Origin: Bacillus cereus
GTDB taxonomy: Bacteria; Bacillota; Bacilli; Bacillales; Bacillaceae_G
Direction: 5' to 3'
Assembly (NCBI RefSeq): GCF_025917685.1
Contig: NZ_CP089518.1
Coordinates: 1,551,001 to 1,615,000, forward strand
Length of the DNA: 64,000 nt
In this document: in pieces, positions 1 to 8,841 of the stretch
Position numbering within the stretch: position 1 is the first letter of the stretch
Layout: every line of letters begins with the position of its first letter
Translations under genes and position numbers: made by a program
The notes under the pieces: model-generated
Seen by the model: the letters and a program-made list of their open reading frames with translations, nothing else
Told to the model about the DNA's origin: nothing
The model's database searches: none

Positions 1-465
1 AAAAAAGAAATATATGAAGAATTTAAAGGGAAGGGAGAATATGAATTCTTCCGCCATATTAATACGTTTGGTGGAAATCCAGCAGCTTGTGCATTAGCGC
101 TTAAAAACTTAGAGATTATGGAAAATGAAAATTTAATTGAGCGCTCTGCACAAATGGGCTCCCTTTTATTAGAGCAATTAAAAGAAGAAATTGGAGAACA
201 TCCACTTGTTGGGAATATTAGAGGAAAAGGTCTACTAGTTGGAATTGAACTAGTAAATGATAAAGAAACGAAAGAGCCAATTGATAACGACAAAATTGCA
301 AGTGTTGTAAATGCTTGTAAAGAAAAAGGGTTAATTATAGGACGAAACGGCATGACGACAGCAGGATATAATAACGTCTTAACGTTAGCACCACCGCTTG
401 TAATTTCAAGTGAAGAAATTGCTTTTGTTGTTGGAACGTTGAAGACAGCGATGGAACGCATTTAA
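1..465 (+). CDS. class III aminotransferase, C-terminal part (truncated by window edge)
   Basis: The reading frame is open from the first base, so the start lies outside the window; 154 residues are visible. The visible part has the small C-terminal domain of PLP-dependent class III (omega/ornithine-type) aminotransferases. A TFGGNPAACA segment, which follows the PLP lysine in the family, is followed by the IRGKGLLVGIEL and LTLAPPL segments typical of this fold. The PLP lysine itself is upstream of the window. The family moves an amino group between an amino acid or amine and a keto acid; the substrate cannot be told from this fragment. A hairpin terminator follows the stop codon. Confidence 0.85.
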   Translation, partial: KKEIYEEFKGKGEYEFFRHINTFGGNPAACALALKNLEIMENENLIERSAQMGSLLLEQLKEEIGEHPLVGNIRGKGLLVGIELVNDKETKEPIDNDKIASVVNACKEKGLIIGRNGMTTAGYNNVLTLAPPLVISSEEIAFVVGTLKTAMERI

Positions 466-470
466 CGAAT

Positions 471-503
471 GAAGCGAGCTGCAATACAGCTCGCTTTTGT
501 TTA
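471..503 (+). terminator. Rho-independent terminator after aminotransferase
   Basis: The stem GCGAGCTG / CAGCTCGC has a CAATA loop and is followed by TTTTGTTT directly downstream of the aminotransferase stop. Confidence 0.8.
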
Positions 504-520
504 GTAGGAGGGTTTTTTTT

Positions 521-799
521 ATGGAGAAATATGATCCTAACAAGCATTATCACATCGGATATTATGAAGATGGATATGATTTAGAAGTGACGGCGTACAA
601 AAGAATAAAAGAACCAGTTTGGGATGCTTATATTCCGCACTATGAGGCAGACGATTTTTATAAGAAAGTGGAGGAAATGAAGCTAGGTGAATATATCGAT
701 GATTATGGAATTAAAGTATATTCATTTCGTGATGATATCGATGATGAAGAAGCTCGCTTCATTTTTGAAAAATGGTTAAAAAAGAATGAAATTGTTTAA
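521..799 (+). CDS. small acidic hypothetical protein
   Basis: This 92-residue protein begins MEKYDPNKHYHIGYYEDG. I chose the ATG at 521 because AGGAGG lies about 9 bases upstream; an in-frame start at 497 would sit inside the preceding terminator. It is rich in Asp, Glu, Tyr and Lys, with no signal peptide or membrane segment, and is probably a small cytosolic protein. I do not recognise a family. It is a single gene between two terminators. Confidence 0.7.
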   Translation: MEKYDPNKHYHIGYYEDGYDLEVTAYKRIKEPVWDAYIPHYEADDFYKKVEEMKLGEYIDDYGIKVYSFRDDIDDEEARFIFEKWLKKNEIV

Positions 800-810
800 A
801 GAGAAAATGA

Positions 811-852
811 AAAAGGAGATTGCTATCTTATAAAATAGCAATCTCCTTTTAT
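811..852. terminator. bidirectional terminator
   Basis: The near-perfect stem AAAAGGAGATTGCTAT / ATAGCAATCTCCTTTT has an 8-base loop and lies between two convergent genes. A- and T-rich flanks on both sides allow it to stop transcription from either direction. Confidence 0.85.
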
Positions 853-862
853 TATATTAAAC

Positions 863-2026
863 TTATTTACTTGCTTTCATTGCTTTATCTTTTGCACCAA
901 AAGTGTATTTTAACATTGGTGGTGTAATCATTGTAGTTAAAATAACGACAATAACGATAGCTGTAAAGTAATCTTGTGCTAATAGTCCAGAAGAAAGTCC
1001 TGTACCTGCGATGATAAGTGCAACCTCACCACGAGAGACCATACCAGCACCGATAATTGCAGAAGACTTTGCATCAAATCCAGTCATGCGTGCACCAAAT
1101 CCACAACCGATTAGTTTCGTTAATACAGCGATAACTGTTAATGCTAAGATGAACCAAATTTGATTACCAATACCATCAAATGTAATATTCATACCGATAC
1201 TTACGAAGAATACTGGTACGAACATTGCGTAAGCGATTGGTTCTACTTTCTTTTCTACTTCATGTTTGTAGTTCGTTTGAGAAATTGCGATACCAGCTGC
1301 GAAAGCACCGATAATACCAGCAATTCCTAATAATTCGCCGAAATATGCGAATGAGAAACAGATAATAAGAGCCGCGCTCACGATAGACTCAGATACGCGT
1401 AGTGGTGATAACCAACGCATAATCGCTGGAACACCTTTCCATCCGATTAAAATAATAGAGGCGAAGAATACAACTTTCTTCAAGATAACCATTGTTAAGT
1501 TAACATCGTCTGTACCTAAGAAGCTCATTGCGAATGCTAATAAAATAACGACAAGAATGTCATCAAATACAGCTGCTCCAAGCATCGTTGTACTTTCACG
1601 TGTTTTCATCTTACCTAAATCGCGAAGTGTTTGAACGGAAATACTAACACTTGTCGCACATAGAAGTAATCCTAAAAATACAGCGTTCCCTTGTTCCATT
1701 CCCATAACAAGACCGGAAACATAACCACCTACGAATGGAAGAATGATACCTCCGAGTGCAACTGCTAAAGAAGAGTTACGATTTGCATTTAATTCTTCTA
1801 AGTCTGTTTCAAGTCCAGCCATAAACATTAAAAGAATAACACCAACATTACTTAATTGTGTTAGAAGTTCTGAGTTTTCAATCCAACCTAATACAGCTGG
1901 ACCGATAACGATACCGACAATTAATTTACCGAGTACAGAAGGTTGACCTAATCTAACACTAAGGTCACCAGCAAGCTTTGTACTTAATAAAATAAGTGCA
2001 ATTTGAAAGAAAAATTCGAATTCCAT
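863..2026 (-). CDS. gerN: GerN-type Na+/H+-K+ antiporter
   Basis: This 387-residue CPA2-family cation/proton antiporter has about 11-12 hydrophobic segments. The start is set by AAGGAGAG just upstream of the ATG. The LGQPSVLGKLIVGIVIGP opening, the LMFMAGLETD segment and the AAVFDDILVVILLAF segment, which carries the ion-binding acidic pair of the family, are all visible. Its length and sequence match my recollection of B. cereus GerN, which exchanges Na+ for H+ and K+ and is needed for inosine-triggered spore germination. It would act in the spore and cell membrane. It is transcribed alone. The gene is intact here; a general NapA-like antiporter role is the alternative. Confidence 0.8.
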   Translation of the reverse strand: MEFEFFFQIALILLSTKLAGDLSVRLGQPSVLGKLIVGIVIGPAVLGWIENSELLTQLSNVGVILLMFMAGLETDLEELNANRNSSLAVALGGIILPFVGGYVSGLVMGMEQGNAVFLGLLLCATSVSISVQTLRDLGKMKTRESTTMLGAAVFDDILVVILLAFAMSFLGTDDVNLTMVILKKVVFFASIILIGWKGVPAIMRWLSPLRVSESIVSAALIICFSFAYFGELLGIAGIIGAFAAGIAISQTNYKHEVEKKVEPIAYAMFVPVFFVSIGMNITFDGIGNQIWFILALTVIAVLTKLIGCGFGARMTGFDAKSSAIIGAGMVSRGEVALIIAGTGLSSGLLAQDYFTAIVIVVILTTMITPPMLKYTFGAKDKAMKASK

Positions 2027-2118
2027 TTGATCCTCTCCTTATCACTTTGTATTTTTATTAAACGATTTCTCGGAATTTGCCTAATGAAAATATGTAAAAC
2101 CCATTAAACAAAGGGTCT

Positions 2119-2160
2119 GATTACAAGTTCTTTTGAACTCGTAATTTGAACCTGTAATCA
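2119..2160. repeat. inverted/direct repeat cluster upstream of gerN
   Basis: GATTACAAGTTC is followed by GAACTCGTAAT, giving a hairpin with a TTTT loop and one mismatch. That is followed by a second near-copy of the right arm, TTGAACCTGTAATC. The left arm can pair with either copy. The cluster lies in the 269-base gap between divergent gerN and the merR-type gene and could be an operator or an RNA structure; its function is unknown. Confidence 0.5.
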
Positions 2161-2295
2161 ATATATAATAAAATTAATAAAAAATCAATGAAAAAATAGC
2201 AGATTTTCATGATGGGATTCGATTTAGGTATGGAGGGAATCAATATATAATAAGAAGAAATAAGGATACATTTTTAATGAATTGGAGAATGGAAT

Positions 2296-3138
2296 ATGTT
2301 AATAAATAAACGCTTTACAATTGGAGAAATGGCAAAAATGCATAATATCGCGGAATCTACATTAAGGTATTATGATGAAAAAGGAATTTTTCATCCGTCT
2401 ATTGTCGATCCGCAAACGAATTATCGTTATTACACAATTGATCAGTTTTCACTGTTAGATACGATTAAATTTTTACGACAGTTAAATATTCCGTTAAAGG
2501 AAATTAAGAAATATATTGATGAGCGGAATCCATCTTATGCGCTTAATTTACTTGAAAAGCAACAAGAAATGATGTTAAAGAAGCAAAGAGAAATTGAGTA
2601 TGCTTTGGCAAAAATGGAGCATAAAATCCATTTAATGAAGAAAGCGACGAAATCTGAAGCGAATCAAATTATTTATAAAAAGATACCGAAACGAAAAATT
2701 ACAGCAATTGCAGTTGCGCCTAATACAACGGATGATATGTTTGAGTATTATATCCATTCATTGCAAAAAAATATGAAGCAAATCGATAATAGTTTATTTT
2801 CAGGAGATATCGGTGTAACAGTCTCAAAAAAAGCATTAATGCAAAATGAGTTTCAAGCATATAACAGTGTGTTTATTCTTTTAGATTACATGCCTTTTCA
2901 AGTACATACTTCAGATGAAATAAAAGAAGGGATATTTGCTTGTTCTTATCACCATGGACCATATGAAGAAACAGACACAACGTATATGGAATTATTAAGG
3001 CACATTGATAACGAAGGATATGAAGTGTGCGGAGATGCACTGGAACTTGCATTAATTGATTGGTCCGTAACAGAAAATCCGGAGGAGCAAGTAACGGAAA
3101 TTCAAATACCTGTTATTAAAAAGACAAATAAAAAATAG
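2296..3138 (+). CDS. MerR-family multidrug-type regulator
   Basis: The 280-residue protein starts with a MerR winged-helix DNA-binding domain (residues about 5-75: FTIGEMAKMHNIAESTLRYYDEKG), then a coiled-coil helix (about 80-120), then a C-terminal GyrI/BmrR-like effector-binding domain (about 125-275, ending in EIQIPVIK). Such regulators bend DNA at promoters with long spacers and switch them on when a drug-like ligand binds. The MATE efflux gene lies directly downstream, behind a promoter with exactly this architecture, so this gene very probably senses that pump's substrates. The ATG follows GGAGAATGG. Confidence 0.88.
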   Translation: MLINKRFTIGEMAKMHNIAESTLRYYDEKGIFHPSIVDPQTNYRYYTIDQFSLLDTIKFLRQLNIPLKEIKKYIDERNPSYALNLLEKQQEMMLKKQREIEYALAKMEHKIHLMKKATKSEANQIIYKKIPKRKITAIAVAPNTTDDMFEYYIHSLQKNMKQIDNSLFSGDIGVTVSKKALMQNEFQAYNSVFILLDYMPFQVHTSDEIKEGIFACSYHHGPYEETDTTYMELLRHIDNEGYEVCGDALELALIDWSVTENPEEQVTEIQIPVIKKTNKK

Positions 3139-3162
3139 GCTTATATATTTTTCAATTCTCTC

Positions 3163-3193
3163 TTGACCTTCAAGTTACTTGAAGGTTTAAACT
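3163..3193 (+). promoter_or_regulatory. MerR-type promoter/operator of the MATE gene
   Basis: A -35 box TTGACC (3163-3168) and a -10 box TAAACT (3188-3193) are separated by a 19-bp spacer. The perfect dyad ACCTTCAAGT-T-ACTTGAAGGT (3166-3186) overlaps the -35 box and fills nearly all of the spacer. A 19-bp spacer with a centred dyad is the hallmark of MerR-activated promoters. Confidence 0.9.
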
Positions 3194-3227
3194 GTGAACA
3201 GAGCGTTGAAAAAAGGAGCATATTAGT

Positions 3228-4583
3228 ATGGAAGCAACAGAAATATTAAGAGAAAAACCGATAAAAAGTTTATTTATTTCATATTTAATACCAGCAGTTC
3301 TCGGAATGGTATTAATGTCAGTTAATATTGTGATTGATGCGGTCATGATTAGTAGGGGAGTTGGAGCGAACGGTTTAGCAGGAGTAAACGTGGCTATTCC
3401 AGCATTTTCGATTTTCTTCTCCATTTCATTATGGATTGGAATGGGTGGAGCAACATTATATTCGATTGCACTAGGCGAAAATAAACTTGAAAGAGCAAGG
3501 TCTATTTTTACGCAATCTATGACAGTAGCAGTTATTATCGTAGGCGTTTTAGCGGCTATTTGCGTATGGAGAATAGAAGATTTAGCATACTTATTCGGTG
3601 CAAATGAAGTGATTTTACCGTATGCGTTAGACTATTTACACGTGTTATTAACATTTGGAATGATATACGTGTTAGAAAATATTTTAAGTACATTTATACG
3701 AAATGACGGAAATCCTAATTTAGCAATGGCGGGTCTTGTTGTCACGGCTGTATTAAATATAGTATTTGATTATATCTTTATTTTCATCTTTGGATGGGGC
3801 GTAACAGGTGCTGCTTCAGCGACTATTCTTTCAGCAGCGATTGGTTTCCTCGTATTATTATCTCACTTCTTTAGAAAAAGTAGTATTTTAAAATGGACGA
3901 AATTCCATTTTGAATGGGATACGATTAAACAAATTATGGTGATTGGTTTCCCGAGTTTTACAGCAGAAAGTACAGTAGCAATCGTAACGATTGGTTTTAA
4001 CATCGCATTCGTTCAATATGCAGGAGAAGTAGGAGTCGCTTCCTATGCGATGGTGAATAGCATTCATGCGATGACATTACTATTATTCTTCGGTGTTGGA
4101 GCAGCATTACAACCAATCGCAAGTTTCCATTACGGTGCAAATTTATCAGAAAGATTGCGTGAAGGATTACAGTTTGCTGTGAAAATTGCGGTTGTACTCG
4201 GAGGCATTGCGATAATTGTCGGATTATTCTTCGGGAAATATATCATTGGTCTATTTGATGTCCAATCGCCAGATCTATTGGAGTTAACGTTAACAGGTAT
4301 TAGCTTGTTCTTTATCCAATACGTATTTTTAGGCTACAACATTGTGTATGGAGAGTACTTCCAATCAGTGCGACAAACGAAAAAATCGGTACTTATTATA
4401 ATGAGCCGAGGGTTACTATTTATTATTCCGTTGTTATGGATTATGCCAAAGATATTTGGAATAAACGGAATTTGGCTCGTTATGCCAGTTGCGGAAGTAT
4501 TGACAGCAATTATCGTATTTACGATGAATCGTATGAAACATCCTGTTCCGTTAAATATGGCAGGAAAGAAAGAAGCAATATAG
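3228..4583 (+). CDS. MATE-family multidrug efflux transporter
   Basis: A 451-residue integral membrane protein with about 12 hydrophobic helices arranged as two similar halves, as in the NorM/DinF/MATE family. These pumps export cationic drugs using Na+ or H+. The N-terminal TEILREKPIKSLFISYLIPA and the internal FGVGAALQPIASFHYGA segments are typical of the family. AAAAAGGAGC precedes the ATG. Regulation by the adjacent MerR protein is inferred from the operator between them. A terminator follows. Substrates cannot be read from sequence. Confidence 0.9.
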   Translation: MEATEILREKPIKSLFISYLIPAVLGMVLMSVNIVIDAVMISRGVGANGLAGVNVAIPAFSIFFSISLWIGMGGATLYSIALGENKLERARSIFTQSMTVAVIIVGVLAAICVWRIEDLAYLFGANEVILPYALDYLHVLLTFGMIYVLENILSTFIRNDGNPNLAMAGLVVTAVLNIVFDYIFIFIFGWGVTGAASATILSAAIGFLVLLSHFFRKSSILKWTKFHFEWDTIKQIMVIGFPSFTAESTVAIVTIGFNIAFVQYAGEVGVASYAMVNSIHAMTLLLFFGVGAALQPIASFHYGANLSERLREGLQFAVKIAVVLGGIAIIVGLFFGKYIIGLFDVQSPDLLELTLTGISLFFIQYVFLGYNIVYGEYFQSVRQTKKSVLIIMSRGLLFIIPLLWIMPKIFGINGIWLVMPVAEVLTAIIVFTMNRMKHPVPLNMAGKKEAI

Positions 4584-4587
4584 TGAA

Positions 4588-4621
4588 GAAAATCCCCTTG
4601 AGCAAGTAAGGGGATTTTTTT
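4588..4621. terminator. terminator between convergent MATE and DUF421 genes
   Basis: The stem AAAATCCCCTT / AAGGGGATTTTTT has a short loop and could serve both strands. Confidence 0.85.
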
Positions 4622-5286
4622 CATTCTTTTAAACTAATCGCAAAAGACCCATCCGTTTCTTGAACAGACGCAAAAGCCACGTTTTTAATATTTGTAACGC
4701 CTTTCTCCTTTAACTCTGCATGTAACCACTTTTCGTTTTTATGGATTAACTTTAAGTTATCGTATTGAATTTGTGAATCAACGATAAGAGCAATTGGTAA
4801 CCCTGCATACTTAACATCTATATTCATATCTTTTGGAGTCAATGGTACGAGTTCTCTCTTTGGCAAAATACTTATAGATCCATTGGATTCTAAAATTGCA
4901 TATTCAATTTCATGAACACTTGGATATCCGGCGACGCGAAGGTTAGAAAGCAATTCGGGTATTGGATATCTACTTTTTTGTAAATTCTCAAAAATAATAT
5001 CACCATGTTTAATTAAAATAATGGGGTGTCCGAGAATAAAACGATTTAGTTTGTTGAGTAAGCTTAATTTTGTAAGTAGTAAATGCAAACATGTAATAAC
5101 AACCATACCGAGAAATGCTTGTAAAGCACCAGCGACTGGTATGGCTTGAAAAGCTAAATAAGATAAAAAGATAATAGCCCCAAAATCATGAGGAGTTAGT
5201 TGTGCCAATGCAGATTTACCAAGTAGCTTAAGTGATAGTAAAAATAAGATGAAAAAGAACGATACATTAAATAAAAAGAGAAGCAA
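4621..5286 (-). CDS. DUF421/YetF-family membrane protein
   Basis: 221 residues with three N-terminal membrane helices (to about residue 80) followed by the conserved soluble YetF/DUF421 domain, including the GHPIILIKHGDIIFENL strand and the SNGSISILPK segment. The longer GTG start at 5295 overlaps the AAGGAG ribosome site, so I prefer the TTG at 5286, 8 bases downstream of that site. Members are common in Bacillus; some (YetF, YdfS) are linked to spore or membrane biology, but the biochemical role is not established. It is a single gene. Confidence 0.85.
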   Translation of the reverse strand: MLLFLFNVSFFFILFLLSLKLLGKSALAQLTPHDFGAIIFLSYLAFQAIPVAGALQAFLGMVVITCLHLLLTKLSLLNKLNRFILGHPIILIKHGDIIFENLQKSRYPIPELLSNLRVAGYPSVHEIEYAILESNGSISILPKRELVPLTPKDMNIDVKYAGLPIALIVDSQIQYDNLKLIHKNEKWLHAELKEKGVTNIKNVAFASVQETDGSFAISLKE

Positions 5287-5446
5287 TAGGGACACTCCTT
5301 CGTGCGAAGTTGTACTTACTATTCCCGAAAGTAGTATAAATATTACCTTTTATAGGATGAATTAGGGTGAATTGGAATTTGGCTGTATACAAACAAATAA
5401 ATGGATATTATGATGAAGGAAGTAAAGGGAATAGGAGTATATGGAT

Positions 5447-6025
5447 ATGAGAAAGAAGAAAATAATTAAGTACATTTTAGTTGTTATAATGATCTTCGCC
5501 GTGTATGCGGGGTTTTTACAATATAACATCTATAAGCATGGGCATATGAATGCCACCTACGATGCGGATTATATAATTGTACTAGGATCGAAAGTAAATG
5601 GAATAAAACCTTCTTATTCATTGCAATATCGTATTGATAAAGCAGCTGAGTATTTAAAATCACATGAGAAAACAATTGCTATCGTATCTGGAGGCCAAGG
5701 AAAAGGTGAAGATATTACAGAAGCATTAGCGATGAAACAAGGATTAATGAAACAAAATATTGCAGAAGACCGCATTATAATGGAAGACCGTTCGACGAGC
5801 ACAGATGAGAATATTAAATTTTCAAAACCTCTTATCCCTGAACATCTGAAAAAAGGGATGATTGTAACGAACGATTTTCATATGTTCCGAGCGAAAAAGA
5901 TTGCAGAAAAACAAGGATTGATATTAGAAGGTCTTCCGGCGAAAACACCGAAACCAATTATTATTCAATCGAACGTTCGAGAATATTTAGCGATTACGCA
6001 ATATTGGTTTATGAATCGAATATAG
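5447..6025 (+). CDS. DUF218/YdcF-SanA-like membrane-anchored protein
   Basis: 192 residues: one N-terminal membrane helix (about residues 5-25) followed by an extracytoplasmic DUF218 domain. Motifs include ADYIIVLGSKVNG near the start of the domain, AIVSGGQGKGEDITEA and VTNDFHMFRAKKIAEK, which match the YdcF/SanA/ElyC family. Members are implicated in envelope integrity or sugar-nucleotide chemistry, but the reaction is unsettled. AGGAG is 9 bases before the ATG at 5447 and only 3 before the ATG at 5441, so the second is preferred. Confidence 0.85.
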   Translation: MRKKKIIKYILVVIMIFAVYAGFLQYNIYKHGHMNATYDADYIIVLGSKVNGIKPSYSLQYRIDKAAEYLKSHEKTIAIVSGGQGKGEDITEALAMKQGLMKQNIAEDRIIMEDRSTSTDENIKFSKPLIPEHLKKGMIVTNDFHMFRAKKIAEKQGLILEGLPAKTPKPIIIQSNVREYLAITQYWFMNRI

Positions 6026-6032
6026 TAAAAGT

Positions 6033-6064
6033 AATCCCGCCCGAAATTCGAGGCGGGATTTATT
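6033..6064 (+). terminator. terminator after DUF218 gene
   Basis: The stem AATCCCGCCC / GGCGGGATT is followed by TATTTT. Confidence 0.85.
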
Positions 6065-6172
6065 TTGAGGAAAATCTTACAAAACTGTCATCTTAATGAA
6101 AGGTAAAGCGATAGTTTCTAAAGTGGTTTCCTGACATAATGAAGGTAACAAAAAACTTTAGAGGTGAATCGG

Positions 6173-6490
6173 ATGAAAGGGAATAATATTTTATCTTCGC
6201 TATGTTACTTTAGTATCTTTTTTGCACCGTTTTTACTGCCAATTATCGTTTACTTCGTTGCGGAAGACGAAGTAAAACATCATGCAAAAAAAGCATTTTG
6301 GTCACATGTTTTTCCATACGCAATTTTATTTGGAGGATTAGCATTATCAGGGGTATACGGTTTAAGTTTCAATCAGTCTGAGAGCGTTGGAATTGGGATG
6401 GTTATAACGTATGCAGTGTTTATTTTAGTAGGGATTTATTATTTCATTTGGAATATCGTTAAAGGAATTAAAGTTTTGAAAGCAGCGTAA
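6173..6490 (+). CDS. DUF4870-like small membrane protein
   Basis: 105 residues with about three hydrophobic helices (near 8-26, 46-64 and 78-98) and the charged DEVKHHAKKAFWSH loop between the first two. Such a loop is typical of the DUF4870 group of small Gram-positive membrane proteins. GAGGTG lies 6 bases before the ATG at 6173; the in-frame GTG at 6164 overlaps it. Function unknown. It is a single gene followed by a terminator. Confidence 0.75.
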   Translation: MKGNNILSSLCYFSIFFAPFLLPIIVYFVAEDEVKHHAKKAFWSHVFPYAILFGGLALSGVYGLSFNQSESVGIGMVITYAVFILVGIYYFIWNIVKGIKVLKAA

Positions 6491-6595
6491 CAAGAATTGT
6501 ATAACAGCATATTAATCCGAAGTTATTTAGCGATAGGTTAATATATTGAAATTGTCGCTAATATAATTTCATTTACCATAATAAAAGATACTGTA

Positions 6596-6630
6596 AAAAA
6601 AGAGCAATTCAAAAAGAATTGCTCTTTTTA
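6596..6630 (+). terminator. terminator
   Basis: The stem AAAAAGAGCAATTC / GAATTGCTCTTTTT has a five-A loop and lies about 105 bases after the DUF4870-like gene. Confidence 0.85.
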
Positions 6631-6702
6631 TGCTTATAAGTTGTGAATATTGAAAAAGATGTGTTAATTTTTCATTATGAAGAGAAAAAAGGAGTGATTT
6701 TT

Positions 6703-7437
6703 ATGAGTGAGATGATACATAAAATGGAGCAACACGTTTCAGTTCGTAAATATAAAGAAGAACCAATTTCAAAAGAGGTAGTAGAAAGAATGGTGCAAGC
6801 TGCACAACATGCGGCTTCCTCACATTTTGTACAGGCGTATTCTGTTATATATGTAACAGATCAGGAACTAAAGAGTAAACTAGCTGAATTATCCGGGAAT
6901 CGTCATGTGAAAGACTGCGCAGCATTCTTTGTTTGTTGTGCAGACTTAAAACGACTTGAAATGGCGTGTGAAAAACATGGTACAGAGATAAAACATGAAG
7001 GAGTGGAAGACTTTATCGTTGCGACGGTAGATGCTTCACTTTTTGCACAAAACTTAGCACTTGCAGCTGAATCATTAGGATACGGTATTTGTTATATTGG
7101 TGGAATTCGTAATAACCCGAGAGAAGTGAGTGAATTGCTTCATTTACCGGATAAAGTATATCCTGTGTTTGGAATGACAGTCGGTGTGCCAGATGAAGAA
7201 CATGGAGTTAAACCACGTTTACCGGTAGCGGCCATTCTTCATGAAAATGGATATGATGAAACGAAATATGCTGAATTATTAAACGAATACGATGAAACGA
7301 TGAGTGCGTATTACAAAGAAAGATCGTTAAATCAAAAAAACGTAACATGGACAGAATCAATGAGTTCATTTATGTCCAAAGAGAAAAGAATGCATATGAA
7401 AGAGTTTTTAAATGAAAAAGGATTAAATAAGAAATGA
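6703..7437 (+). CDS. NfrA/NfsA-like NAD(P)H-dependent flavin nitroreductase
   Basis: 244 residues of the FMN-dependent nitroreductase fold. Visible motifs are HVSVRKYKEEP (FMN-binding Arg and Lys near the N terminus), AAQHAASSHFVQAYSV, and LAAESLGYGICYIGGIRNNP in the middle. The C-terminal extension, with VGVPDEEHGVKPRLP, is that of the NfsA/NfrA group, which reduces nitroaromatics, quinones or flavins with NADPH in the cytosol. AAAGGAG precedes the ATG at 6703; an upstream in-frame ATG at 6643 lacks a ribosome site. It is a single gene. Confidence 0.88.
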   Translation: MSEMIHKMEQHVSVRKYKEEPISKEVVERMVQAAQHAASSHFVQAYSVIYVTDQELKSKLAELSGNRHVKDCAAFFVCCADLKRLEMACEKHGTEIKHEGVEDFIVATVDASLFAQNLALAAESLGYGICYIGGIRNNPREVSELLHLPDKVYPVFGMTVGVPDEEHGVKPRLPVAAILHENGYDETKYAELLNEYDETMSAYYKERSLNQKNVTWTESMSSFMSKEKRMHMKEFLNEKGLNKK

Positions 7438-7440
7438 GTA

Positions 7441-7476
7441 AAAAGGCAAACCTGTGATGCGGGTTTGTCTTTTTTG
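7441..7476 (+). terminator. terminator after nitroreductase
   Basis: The imperfect stem GGCAAACC / GGGTTTGTC is followed by a T run. Confidence 0.7.
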
Positions 7477-7524
7477 GAGGAGAAATGTGATTGTTTTCGA
7501 ATTGGTATAGAGGGAGGCGATAAT

Positions 7525-8109
7525 ATGAAAAAAGCTTTAATCTTTTTATTTGATGGCTTTGCAGAATTTGAAGTGAATATAGCGAGTTTATTTTTGACAA
7601 GTAAGGAGTTCGAAATAATAACAGCAACGGTAGACGGAAAAACAGTTACAGGAGAAGGCGGATTTTTGTGTCAACCACATGTCTCTATAGAGAATATTGA
7701 AGTAGTGGATTACGAAGTGTTTATTGTACCAGGAGGACATATTTTTGATCATTTAGAAAATGAAAAGTTGTTATCTATCGTGAACAAATTACATAAGCGA
7801 AATAAATGGATAGCGGGTATTTGTGCAGGGACATCTTTACTACATGCAGCAGGCGTACTTAATAAGAAGAAATTCTCAACATCATTAACTCCAGATGAAG
7901 AACACTTAGCAGATCTACATGAATGGAAATATAAACAAAAGAAAGATGTAACTGTGGATGGTAAGGTTATTACAGCGGTAGGGTCTGCATATGTTGAATT
8001 TGCAGTTGAAATAGTGAGGCAGCTTCATTTATTTAATGAATTTGAAGTGAATGAGAACTTACAATACTTTAAAAATATAACGGGACTTTGCGATGAAACT
8101 TTAGTTTAA
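7525..8109 (+). CDS. DJ-1/PfpI-family protein
   Basis: 194 residues with a class I glutamine amidotransferase-like flavodoxin fold: ALIFLFDGFAEFE at the N terminus, VPGGHIFDHL in the middle, and the nucleophile elbow AGICAGTSLLHAAG, whose Cys (about residue 99) is the conserved reactive cysteine. The family includes proteases, chaperones, glyoxalases and transcription regulators; this short form lacks any DNA-binding domain, so its exact role is unknown. GGGAGGCGATAAT precedes the ATG. Confidence 0.85.
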   Translation: MKKALIFLFDGFAEFEVNIASLFLTSKEFEIITATVDGKTVTGEGGFLCQPHVSIENIEVVDYEVFIVPGGHIFDHLENEKLLSIVNKLHKRNKWIAGICAGTSLLHAAGVLNKKKFSTSLTPDEEHLADLHEWKYKQKKDVTVDGKVITAVGSAYVEFAVEIVRQLHLFNEFEVNENLQYFKNITGLCDETLV

Positions 8110-8126
8110 GTGAATAGCTTTATATT

Positions 8127-8176
8127 AATACCTAAGTTTAGAAAGCTGTCGATTCTTTCTGAACTTAGGTATTTTG
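8127..8176 (+). terminator. terminator after DJ-1/PfpI gene
   Basis: The long stem AATACCTAAGTT-AGAAAG / CTTTCT-AACTTAGGTATT is followed by TTGTTTG. Confidence 0.8.
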
Positions 8177-8294
8177 TTTGTTATCATATACGTAGAAATA
8201 AAAATTAATAAATTTTTACAAAAGTGATAGAAAATGAGAATGAAATGCCAATAGTAAGTAAAAGCAGCTGCTAAAGAGGAACTGAGGAAGGAAG

Positions 8295-8840
8295 ATGCTT
8301 ATGATTTTCAATTCTGAAGAGGATTTAATTATAGCTATGAAAAAACATGATCAAGATGCTTTGAAAGAAGTGATTGATCAATATGGAAAATTAATTTTGT
8401 ACATTATTCATAAATCATTAAGTACCCCTATTGAAAAACAATATGTGGATGATTGTTATAACGATGTATTTACTGTCATTTGGTTTAATATCGACCAATT
8501 TGATACAGAAAAGGGAAACTTAAAATCTTGGATGATTGGTATTACTAAATTGAAGGCATTGGAATATAAAAAGAAAGTATATAAAGAGAATACAATCGAT
8601 AAAGACGTAGAAATAGATACAGGTGTCCATGATAGGTATGAAATAGAACAAGAAGAAGAAATTATGGAAATAGTTCAAGATTTAAATAAGAAAGATCGAT
8701 ATATTTTTTTAAAGAGGTATATTGATGGACATTCCATTGACGATATTGCGAAAGAATTAAAAGTAACGGCGGATTATATATACAATCGAATTTCTCGTGG
8801 GAAGAAAAAACTTCAAAAACTGTGGAAAGGGAGTGTGTAA
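8295..8840 (+). CDS. ECF-like RNA polymerase sigma factor
   Basis: 181 residues with the sigma-70 region 2 helices (about residues 25-90, including DDCYNDVFTVIWFNIDQFD and GNLKSWMIGITKLKALEYKK) and a region 4 helix-turn-helix (about 130-175, IFLKRYIDGHSIDDIAKELKV). There is no region 1 or 3, as in ECF sigma factors. The next gene begins one base after its stop and encodes a protein with a C-terminal membrane helix, the usual arrangement for a sigma factor and its membrane partner. Target promoters are unknown. ATGs at 8295 and 8301 are both plausible after GAGGAAGGA. Confidence 0.85.
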   Translation: MLMIFNSEEDLIIAMKKHDQDALKEVIDQYGKLILYIIHKSLSTPIEKQYVDDCYNDVFTVIWFNIDQFDTEKGNLKSWMIGITKLKALEYKKKVYKENTIDKDVEIDTGVHDRYEIEQEEEIMEIVQDLNKKDRYIFLKRYIDGHSIDDIAKELKVTADYIYNRISRGKKKLQKLWKGSV

Positions 8841-8841
8841 T

